Part shown: positions 56,735 to 64,000 of the stretch, one piece after another
Layout: every line of letters starts with the position of its first letter
Numbering within the stretch: the first letter of the stretch is position 1
Source of the DNA: Podospora pseudocomata
Lineage: Eukaryota > Ascomycota > Sordariomycetes > Sordariales > Podosporaceae
Length of the DNA: 64,000 bases
Direction of reading: 5' to 3'
Assembly (NCBI RefSeq): GCF_035222375.1
Contig: NC_085888.1
Coordinates: forward strand, 496,001 to 560,000
Translations under genes and position numbers: made by a program
The notes under the pieces: model-generated
The model's database searches: none
Told to the model about the DNA's origin: nothing
What the model saw: the letters and a program-made list of their open reading frames with translations, nothing else

Positions 56735-57076
56735 GTAAGGGAGGTTGCTCCCCAGGTAGGTTGACTATGGAGGCGGTGATAGATGCGTGCCCGTTGTGGC
56801 CAATTCAGAGTTTTCGACACTCATTGGGCTCTTATTATTCACTTTGTTGAGTGGCCATCTTGGCGAGCAAGTCGTCGTAGAAACAAGCTTCGAGCCATTT
56901 GAGCCACGAATCCTCGCCAGGAGCAAGTGGGTCTTGAGACAGACTTTTTACATGGGTGCGCTTTGCTATAAATAGAAACCTTTTCACTTACACCTTTTTT
57001 TTCTCTTCTTTTTTCACACCACATTTCACACAACACATTTCACAGCACCGACACCGTTTCGGTATACCTGACAACA
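56735..57076. other. Intergenic, promoter of 2EXR gene
   Basis: A pyrimidine-rich stretch with T-runs (56994-57016) and ATTTCACA repeats precedes the ATG at 57077. A TATA-like CTATAAATAG lies at about 56967-56976, roughly 105 nt upstream of that ATG. Confidence 0.5.
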
Positions 57077-58096
57077 ATGGCTGAAACATTTCCGCGCTTC
57101 CCTCGGCTACCCTATGAGCTTCGGCATATGATCTGGGAATTCGCCATCCGACCGGCCGCACCTGGAGCGCACATTTTCACCATTTCCGACAGCACAAACA
57201 CAACCTCGGATGATTCTCGAGAAAATGAAGGTCATGTTTTAGTCTGCCAGCCGCGTTGCGATCAGACTCGGGGTGGAAAAGCCGACGGACAACTCAACAA
57301 CCCGTCAACCTACATTGCCGACAGCGGACTATGGACGGCGTGCAGGGAATCCAGGAATGTCATGGAACGAAAGTTGCTACAGCGCGAGGATCGTCCGATC
57401 TTGTTTTGGGGCGACTCGAGTGATGGGCCGCCGCCTGTTAACCCTGAATGCTGGACGAATCGGCAGATCGCCCTCTTCCCCACGCGAGACCTCATCATCC
57501 TCCAGTCTCAAATTTTCACTCCTTTTCGATGGACGGTGATGCCTGGGTCTCTTGACTGGGACAAGCCCACCTACCGCCAGTCACAGCTACCGTCGTGCGC
57601 TTTCTGGTCAGCAATGAAGAACGTGACAAGCCAAGCAGCACGACACATTGCCGTGGAGTACAATCCCGCCTGGGACTCCATGTCACTTCACTGGGGAGAA
57701 GTCACCGGGTTTGTGGACCTACTCTTAGGCCCGTCACGCGCCGAACTGGATTCCGGGCCGACACATGTGTGGTTCATCGATTACCGCCTCAAGAGAAGAA
57801 ACCGCGTTTCAACCGAGAAACAACTTCGAACCGAGAGTGAAAGGGAGGAGCCGAGAGTGTATTATGGGGATGGCTGTCGCTACGTGGAGGTATCTGAGCA
57901 GGATTCAGGGGAATCCGGAGATGGAGAGTGGAATGACGCCTTTGGGGCAGACCGCTGGCACCCTTTTAACAACGAGCCCATGTTCTCTAGGAATGGAGTG
58001 CGTGGCTGCGTCAAAAGGGCAAAGGCGTTGCTTTACAAGGATGAGGAGTATGTTGACCGAGTCAACATTGGTATTTTGGCTTGTGAATCCTTGTGA
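57077..58096 (+). CDS. 2EXR-domain protein
   Basis: The 2EXR family is a large, poorly understood group of fungal proteins named for a conserved short motif. This single exon of 339 residues opens with the diagnostic pattern FPRFPRLPYELRHMIWEFAI. It continues with WTACRESRNVMERKLLQRED and the aromatic-rich part FPTRDLIILQSQIF, both usual in the family. The C-terminal part has a DGCRYVEVSEQDSGE stretch and ends LGILAC-like (IGILACESL). No signal peptide or membrane helix is present, so a cytosolic or nuclear location is expected. There is no catalytic motif. A T-rich promoter with a TATA-like box precedes it. The start at 57077 is set by the conserved FPRFPRLP opening, five residues in. Its role is unknown; the fold is thought to relate to F-box-like adaptors, which I cannot verify here. 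Confidence 0.85.
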   Translation: MAETFPRFPRLPYELRHMIWEFAIRPAAPGAHIFTISDSTNTTSDDSRENEGHVLVCQPRCDQTRGGKADGQLNNPSTYIADSGLWTACRESRNVMERKLLQREDRPILFWGDSSDGPPPVNPECWTNRQIALFPTRDLIILQSQIFTPFRWTVMPGSLDWDKPTYRQSQLPSCAFWSAMKNVTSQAARHIAVEYNPAWDSMSLHWGEVTGFVDLLLGPSRAELDSGPTHVWFIDYRLKRRNRVSTEKQLRTESEREEPRVYYGDGCRYVEVSEQDSGESGDGEWNDAFGADRWHPFNNEPMFSRNGVRGCVKRAKALLYKDEEYVDRVNIGILACESL

Positions 58097-58540
58097 TGAG
58101 TACATAACTAATGCGGGTAGGCGTTTGGAGGGCACAGATTTACAGCGGTCTCAAAAGATAGATGTTGATTTTCGATAGAAAAAAATTAGAATTCTCTTTG
58201 TTTTACTATCTATCTGCCCGGCGATATGGGTGTAGCGCTTTGGCGTTTCATTCGTCGAGACTGACGTTTATCTGCGGTCTCCTATCATATCGAACGCATC
58301 TATCCCGCAGTGAAATAACACCTAGCGCCCTAAGAGCGGAAAGCATTCCGAATACTGCCTCGGTGGATGCCTTGTTTTGCTTTGTCCGCGCGACCCCGAA
58401 GTTCGCAGATTTTGGAGCAAATCTGCCGATTCTCCTGTAAAGAATCTATCAACTTGTCTATCTGTGATATATCACTGCTTCCCTAGAGTTTGACAGCACA
58501 GAGAGGCACATGCCAGCGTCTGCTTAATTTTCCCAACGCC
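58097..58540. other. Intergenic
   Basis: 3' flank of the 2EXR gene and leader of the next gene; nothing else seen. Confidence 0.5.
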
Positions 58541-59796
58541 ATGGCTGAAGTTGTAGAACTAGTGGTTGCCTCAAACTCTCTTGCAAAGACTTGTTTGACT
58601 GTTTGGAAGCTTGTGGAGCTGATGGTTGAAATAGGCCGAGAGACCCCCGAGACGGTAGAAAGGGAGGTCAGAAACTACGGCCTTATGTTGACGACATGTT
58701 TCACGGCTGTTGAATGTGCGCAAAATTCTCTCGAGGCGCGCTGGCCAAAGGAAGAGTCTTCTTGTACGCCCGCCATGAAGTACTTGAGGAAAAGAAATTT
58801 CCTGCGAAACATCAGACGTCTCACTCGAGCGATAAGACACAAGATTGATGATCTTGCAGGCAAGACCGCACAACTCCCAAGCAGTCTGCAGCTGATAAAA
58901 AATTTCAAATGACATCTTATCAAGCCGAATTTCACTGCCCTCTTGCCATTCGTGGAAACCCTCAAGTCAGACGTGATATTGGCTCAGAATACCTTGAAGC
59001 TGGAGTCCCTCTTTGCAAGACTGGAATCCGGAAAGGAAGAATATGCACGGGCACCGAGGGGTGAAATGATGTTCATTGAGGAAGAAATGTATGTTCCTCC
59101 CACCATCTATTTCTCACTGTCGGGCCGGTTACTAACGAAAAGGATATCCAACAGCAGAGAAATACAAGGTCATATGGCTCAGTTCGTTTCCATGATCCAT
59201 GACCCTCAAGAGCATCCTGATATTACCGATGCGAGGAAGAGGCGGAGTGTCAGCCAGAATCAAGTCCTGACGTTTTTAGCAGATTCCATGCAAAGGGCAT
59301 AGTGCCAGGGTCCCCGCCGCCAAGAGACTACAGAATTCCAAAGCAACCAGTTCTAGATCCCGGGCGCCAGTCAGGGCACCGCGCCAACAATACCTATAAC
59401 CACATCCCGCATCGATACGGAGACATGGAGGTATCGCCACCGTCATTAGAGCCAGCAACACCGCCTTCATCGGATCCATCGACTCCACCGTCATCAGGGC
59501 TAACAACACCGCCCTCGTCCGAGCCGCCAACACCGAGCTCAACAAGCTCCCAAATGATATCACCCCGGAGAAAAGACCCATATCAGTCCAGCTCCTCACG
59601 ATCCCGTACCGAATCTCCAGAAACTTTATCGAGAGAAGAAGCTCGTTCCATCCCTGCGAATCCGCCTCCTCCGCCCAAAAGAATTCCCTCAGCAGCACGA
59701 CCATCACGGAAGGACAACATATCCAGCATACAAAACGACCCAGCTTCTCGAATAGACGTGAAATCCAGCGTTTCACGGGAAGTGGAAGAAAAGTGA
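58541..59796 (+). pseudogene. Fungal signalling N-terminal domain protein (STAND/NLR-type N-terminus), probably damaged
   Basis: The ATG at 58541 begins MAEVVELVVASNSLAKTCLT, the start of the alpha-helical N-terminal domain found on many fungal STAND/NLR-like proteins and their stand-alone adaptors. It has an amphipathic helix bundle (LRKRNFLRNIRRLTRAIRHK). The frame meets a TGA at 58910, just where the family has a tryptophan (FK-W-xxxxK), and continues in the same frame with LPFVETLKSDVILAQNTLKL, so one base change seems to have broken it. An intron (59089-59142, GTATGT...CTAACG...AAAAG) is in phase. After a stop at 59300 a third frame carries a Pro/Ser-rich disordered tail (ATPPSSDPSTPPSS) to 59796. 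No NTPase or repeat domain follows. Either a pseudogene or a gene with an unusual structure. It is convergent with a HET-domain gene. Confidence 0.55.
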
Positions 59797-60545
59797 AAGA
59801 CAGTGGCAGTGAAAGGGGAACGCGAGACAACAGCGTCCAGCTCAAAGTCCACCCCAACAAAGCTCAGGTTACAATTCGAACTGGAATCACCACACACCCA
59901 AATCCTCACCTCCCCGCCACCGCGCCAACAAGCCTGTCTATGGCCACATTAGTAGCCAGACTGAGAATACCTCCAGGATGCACACCTCCACTCAGATAGA
60001 AAAATCAACATCATCTCGGTGGACCTGGCAGATCAACTGGGGTGGCGACCAGACAGCAGTCAGAAGAGAAAACCGCTGTATACCGCGTATGGAGAGGATG
60101 CAACGGTAGAAGTGGATTGCAATTGTAATTCCCGGAAGGGTGGAACTTCGGAAGGAGTTTGATTTTCAAGTGTGCGAAAGGGGTCATGGAGTTGTTTTAC
60201 CTGATTTTGGGGGGGAGAGTTCAGGAGTGGTTGATGCGCTGGGGTGAGGAGCAAGCTAAGGTACGGGCATGCTATCGAACGGGCCGGGCATGAAGAAGGT
60301 GGGAGCAGCAACAAGTTGGAGGGAGAGAAGACTCAGAAGGTTGGCGATAATGTTGGTAAAGGGCACGTGAGAGGTCCAAAGACGGGAAACACATCAGGTC
60401 AGCAAAGGAAATAACTAGGATGGGTTGAAATGGAGAAACGATGCCGGTTATAGGGAAGGAAAGGACAGATCGGACGTGGGTGCACTTGGGGTCAGGAGTC
60501 AAGGGAGATTCAGGGGTAACAAAACAACTACGTTATCTAACAAAA
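59797..60545. other. Intergenic between convergent genes
   Basis: It may contain further remains of the disordered tail of the upstream gene (Pro/Thr-rich frame 59793-59999). Nothing else is recognisable. Confidence 0.4.
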
Positions 60546-62738
60546 TTAAACAATATCCACCACTGTCTTGACCGCCTCTCCGAATAACACTTCCCTCGCG
60601 GCAAATACCAACCCTATTCTAGTATATTCCTCAACACCATCCGTGGTGATGCCCGTGGCTCGCAGTGCCAATGCTGCTGTCGTGACGCGTTGAGTGCCGA
60701 CCAACTTCAAGTCTTCGTCGCCCGACGTGTCTTCGTCCGCAAACGCAACCAACAAACAGTGAAAGTGTTTGTATGGGAAAATGTATCTTTCACCGTCTGC
60801 ATGGCGGTCGACCAGACTGTCGAGGTGTATCCGAAGCTTGTGCTCTTCGCCCGAGCTACTTGTCCTGAAAAATTCAAAAATGTGGCCGCGATCAAAGGGA
60901 GTCATCTCCCTTTCAACCCCATTTACACGGGCTAACATTCCGTTGACCCGGAGCTTTCCATAGCTCACGCCTCCCATCGGATCAGGCCCGGTATGTTCAA
61001 CCTTGATGTCCATGATTTCAAGTGGAAACTTCCACTCTGTACATATCTTACGTGGGCCCTCGTCATCGTACACAGCAAAGCCAGGCTGATGGCTTTGGGC
61101 AAAGCGAACTTGCAGGTGGTCATCCCGAAGGCAAGCCCAGGACCAGGAGGGGGCAATATATCCGTCTCTTTGGTGAGAACGATGGGTGTATCTGAGAGAA
61201 CGGTTGAAACGCCGCCAAACGCTGTACCATGCAATGGCGCGCTGGATAGTGCCCTCCCATAACCCAGCATAGTACTTGGGTTGCTGTAAACAAAGGTTCG
61301 CCTCGGGACCTTCAGCACACATGGCCCAGACTTTCTTTGCCATGCCAGATAGTGCTGGAAGCCGGTCGGAAGGAAAGGTGAACTGGCAACCAGAGTAAAA
61401 AATAGCCAAATCGTACCAGGAGTTGTGGAGCCGCTGTTCGGCTGATTGCTCTGATAGCCAACGCTGGCTGAGGAGTCCCTCACCCGGAAGACGTGGCCAT
61501 CCAATGCGGTTGCTCAACTTTTCTGTTTGAAATTCATTGGCGCTGAGCTCGGCACACTCCCAGAAAACGGCATGTACTGTGAAGTGAAGAATTCTCGGTG
61601 ACATGGCGCGTTCCTGCATGGCCCACCCACGCGATGTCAAGGGCCCCTTACTGATGCACGAGATCCAGCTGGGGAGCGATGGTTCAATCACCAATGACTC
61701 CGGCTGACCGGTTTGGGTGTGACGCTGTATTGTGTAGGTGTTTGCCGGGTAGTCGAGGCCCGGTCTGTCCAAGAACAAGCCCTCGTCTGATGACAATGAG
61801 CCCGTGGCGGCCAGCGTGCACAAGGAGCCGGTGTAATACCGGCCAAAGTTGGCACATTCCAACGCCCAATCTGCTTTATGAGTATGGTCGTCTGAGGCAT
61901 CGTTGCTTTGCTGAATTATACAGAGAGCATCAACCCATAGGTAACGTACCAGACCCATTTTCTTTGTAAAGATGATGGCGTCTTGGATGGTCTTGGGGAG
62001 GCTTGCCATGTCGATCCCTTGCTGCATGGTCTCGAGATTACTTGGGGTCAGTTTTGTCCCGGCTGCTACTCCACCACCCCAACTGTAACTCAACGTAAAG
62101 TATTCCGCTTGGATCGGAGTGCCGTCCTGGACTACCAGTCGAGGCTTTGGAGCCCCTGGTTTACCTCCCACATCGATCACCCGGGTAGGTAGTATTGGCA
62201 CAGCACGGTGACCGGACTGATCCAAGGTAGCCAGCATAGAGCAGCGCATGTGACGGTTCAAGCAGTTCGAGATCCAATCACGCGCTATAGCAACCACGGC
62301 TTCCAGCCCCTCATCGTTCTGAAGCGAGTGTATCATGCCGTTTCCCGTATCATCAATCTCCCTTTCAGGCTTCAGACGGAGATCGTCCACACCATCATCG
62401 GATTTTTCTTCTGGCCTGCGGTACAAAGTAGCCTGTACCTTGTAACCAAGTTCATCTTGGGCCGGTGAGTATACCCAGATCGTATTTTCATCAAACTCGA
62501 CATGAATCGGCGCAGAGACAGAGCGAAAGTCTTGAAAGCTTTTGGTGGTCGTGAATGCGTCATGCACAAGCTTCTGTCGGATAAGTCTGCACAGTGGGCA
62601 TCCGGCCGCGCAAGAGTCTTCGAGTTTGAGGAAGCTTTCAGCTACCACTGTGTAGTCCTCGGGCTCAGTCCTAGGCTCGGTGGCCAAACGATGGATAAGG
62701 CCCTTACAGGCAGTGCAAAGAGATGGTTCTGAGGACAT
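60546..62738 (-). CDS. HET-domain (heterokaryon incompatibility) protein
   Basis: HET-domain proteins act in non-self recognition and can trigger cell death on fusion of unlike hyphae. This is a single exon of 730 residues from the ATG at 62738. The N-terminus has the usual paired cysteines (LCTACKGL, then CAAGCPLCRLI). The HET domain spans about residues 213-385: motif 1 YFTLSYSWGG, then LPKTIQDAIIFTKKMGLVRY, then the second core motif LWVDALCIIQ, and near its end RGWAMQERAMSPRILHFT. The C-terminal 340 residues are the variable part, including YIAPSWSWACLRDD, a motif shared by many HET proteins. No NACHT, WD-repeat or ankyrin part is attached. The reading frame is intact, in contrast to the HET relic at 10841-12680. 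It ends about 750 nt from a convergent signalling-domain gene. Confidence 0.93.
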   Translation of the reverse strand: MSSEPSLCTACKGLIHRLATEPRTEPEDYTVVAESFLKLEDSCAAGCPLCRLIRQKLVHDAFTTTKSFQDFRSVSAPIHVEFDENTIWVYSPAQDELGYKVQATLYRRPEEKSDDGVDDLRLKPEREIDDTGNGMIHSLQNDEGLEAVVAIARDWISNCLNRHMRCSMLATLDQSGHRAVPILPTRVIDVGGKPGAPKPRLVVQDGTPIQAEYFTLSYSWGGGVAAGTKLTPSNLETMQQGIDMASLPKTIQDAIIFTKKMGLVRYLWVDALCIIQQSNDASDDHTHKADWALECANFGRYYTGSLCTLAATGSLSSDEGLFLDRPGLDYPANTYTIQRHTQTGQPESLVIEPSLPSWISCISKGPLTSRGWAMQERAMSPRILHFTVHAVFWECAELSANEFQTEKLSNRIGWPRLPGEGLLSQRWLSEQSAEQRLHNSWYDLAIFYSGCQFTFPSDRLPALSGMAKKVWAMCAEGPEANLCLQQPKYYAGLWEGTIQRAIAWYSVWRRFNRSLRYTHRSHQRDGYIAPSWSWACLRDDHLQVRFAQSHQPGFAVYDDEGPRKICTEWKFPLEIMDIKVEHTGPDPMGGVSYGKLRVNGMLARVNGVEREMTPFDRGHIFEFFRTSSSGEEHKLRIHLDSLVDRHADGERYIFPYKHFHCLLVAFADEDTSGDEDLKLVGTQRVTTAALALRATGITTDGVEEYTRIGLVFAAREVLFGEAVKTVVDIV

Positions 62739-63008
62739 TGTTGACAGCACATATCTCGCGGGTGAGTGGGACTCGAGAGATATTCCACACACAGGTATAT
62801 ATGTGCTTCCACTTTATTATTGCCTGGAGTATTGACCAAAAAGCAACAGCGACCACCGCCTGACCAACTGCATAGATATCACGCCGGCATCTGGCATTGC
62901 TTGGCGGTAGGTTGCCAACCAACCAACATGTTATTTCCGAACCCCGCTCCACAAAGAAGCCTTGACAACAGCCTCACCAGTTTCAGCCACCAACAAATCG
63001 ACCTCGCT
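62739..63008. other. Short intergenic region
   Basis: Upstream of the HET gene and downstream of the NTF2-like gene; no gene seen. Confidence 0.5.
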
Positions 63009-63470
63009 TTACTTCCCACCCTCAGGCGCCCCCCCAGTGGCAGCAAACACCTTCCCCATAAAACCCAACATCCCCGCGCTATCAACAAAAGAATCAAACA
63101 CTCTCACCAACTTGGCGTCCTCGGTCAAGGTCAGCTTGTGCACATACTGGTTCTTGTACGGCTCGGTGACACCGGGCACGGCCGCGGTGCCGTTGCTGTT
63201 GAGGTAGACCACCGCCTTGAGCTGAGTCTCATCAACCACAGTGTCGACGAGCTCGGCGTGGTAAGTCGCGAAGAGAGGGAAAGCCTGGGCCTGGAAGGCG
63301 GCGTACCCTTCTGCGTCTTTGTCGCCCTGGGGAGGGAGCGAGGCAGGATGGAAGTGGGCGGTGAAGTCGGGGGAGGCGAGGGACTTGATGGCCTGGGCGT
63401 CACGGTCGTTATGAGCCTTTACCCAGGCTTTGGCTGTGGTGATGATTTGCTCGCGGAGGGGGGATGACAT
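63009..63470 (-). CDS. NTF2/SnoaL-like small protein
   Basis: A single exon of 153 residues with the NTF2-like alpha+beta cone pattern. The N-terminal helix is QIITTAKAWVKAHNDRDAQA, then SLASPDFTAHFHPASLP, where the Asp and His are placed as in SnoaL-type pockets. A helix AFQAQAFPLFATYHAELVD and beta strands follow (LKAVVYLNSNGTAA, YVHKLTLTEDAKLVRVFDSF). It ends VDSAGMLGFMGKVFAATG. The phrase 'HxLTLTEDAKLVRVFDSFVDS' style of ending is common in small fungal SnoaL-like proteins. No signal peptide is seen. The substrate or partner is unknown. It belongs to the same superfamily as the protein at 32759-33262, though the two do not look like recent duplicates. The ATG at 63470 is the first sensible start. 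Confidence 0.82.
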   Translation of the reverse strand: MSSPLREQIITTAKAWVKAHNDRDAQAIKSLASPDFTAHFHPASLPPQGDKDAEGYAAFQAQAFPLFATYHAELVDTVVDETQLKAVVYLNSNGTAAVPGVTEPYKNQYVHKLTLTEDAKLVRVFDSFVDSAGMLGFMGKVFAATGGAPEGGK

Positions 63471-63946
63471 TTTGGGTGGTGGGTGAACTTGAGGGATGTC
63501 ACTTGGGTTGTGAGTGTAGGTATGCTGATATGGTATTTGTAGGTATATGTGTATGATGTGTTTATGTGTAGCGTGGAGAGGTGTGTGGGAGGGAGCTACC
63601 GGTGGTGGCCAGGAGTCTTAAATAGGTAATCGTGGGGCAGTGTGGTGCAAGGGCAGCGGGGTTGGACGGCTGGGGGGTATGAGCATCTCTCACTGTGCGG
63701 GCGGTTACTTCTTGCCCATCGGTGTGTTGTACAGCATGCAGCTGCTCTGTCCGTTGCGACGTTCCTGTGGCCGGTGTCCCACTTCTCTTTGGGGGCCGCA
63801 GTGGAAAAGGACGGGGTGAAAGCAAAGCCAGCAAAGACTGCAGGAATTTGGTTTTGTCTCGGAAACTTAGAGTCGAAGTAGCTGATATTGATTTGTGGTT
63901 TGATCATATCATCATGTTGAGCTATCATTACCTACGTGCCTGCCTC
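63471..63946. other. Intergenic, upstream of NTF2-like gene
   Basis: A TATA-like CTATTTAAG on the minus strand (about 63617-63625) may serve the NTF2-like gene. No other gene is seen. Confidence 0.4.
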
Positions 63947-64000
63947 CTAGCCGCTATAGGCGAGCTTCACCAGCTCCTCTTGCTTCTCCAAAAATCCCTT
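63947..64000 (-). CDS. C-terminal end of a gene entering from the right edge
   Basis: At the window edge one minus-strand frame reads KGFLEKQEELVKLAYSG and then stops (TAG at 63947-63949). It is charged and helix-like, as real C-termini often are, but only 17 residues are visible, so the product cannot be named. Confidence 0.35.
   Translation of the reverse strand, partial: KGFLEKQEELVKLAYSG

Overview
The window looks like nuclear DNA of a filamentous ascomycete, most likely Sordariomycetes and probably Sordariales. The reasons are short GT-AG introns (about 45-75 nt, often with a CTAAC/CTGAC-like branch site), a Ste2/PRE-2 pheromone receptor, PTH11-type rhodopsin-fold receptors, HET-domain genes, DUF1996, 2EXR and LysM proteins, and a tRNA-Leu(CAA) with a 30-nt intron. 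The species call is inference. Most gene models below were assembled by hand from reading frames, splice sites and conserved motifs; where phases are stated to close, the exon lengths were added up.

Layout: 0.6-4.8 kb holds the pheromone receptor, the tRNA and a bHLH factor. 4.8-8.5 kb is gene-poor and carries one frameshifted orphan gene. 8.5-12.7 kb is a ruined self/non-self-recognition type locus, a protein kinase followed by a HET gene, both full of stops and frameshifts. 14-23 kb has a proline-rich coiled-coil protein, a broken hypothetical, two DUF1996 secreted proteins flanking a TMEM205-like membrane protein, and a small secreted protein. 23.8-28.5 kb is a very large CorA-like protein gene whose middle may be damaged. 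29-35 kb has a rhodopsin-fold membrane protein, two Ser/Thr-rich repetitive secreted proteins and an NTF2-like protein.

37-51 kb is rich in secreted proteins: a two-LysM effector-like protein, two small cysteine-containing proteins of beta/gamma-crystallin type and a PL3 pectate lyase, with a subtilase, a second rhodopsin-fold receptor and an NmrA-type protein between them. 52-58 kb has a PhoD phosphatase, an intronless cytochrome P450 and a 2EXR protein. 58.5-62.7 kb has a (probably damaged) gene for a fungal signalling N-terminal domain, convergent with an intact HET-domain gene. The window ends with an NTF2-like gene and the tail of one more gene.

Themes: sensing (three seven-helix proteins), secretion (about nine predicted secreted products, several with a clear TATA box 75-145 nt upstream of the ATG), and allorecognition-type genes in different stages of decay. 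I found no CRISPR, no intact transposon and no rRNA. No obvious single new system emerges. The most worthwhile leads are the decayed kinase-HET locus, the adjacent DUF1996 paralogues with very different intron counts, the damaged stretch inside the CorA-like gene, and the open frame after the subtilase stop.
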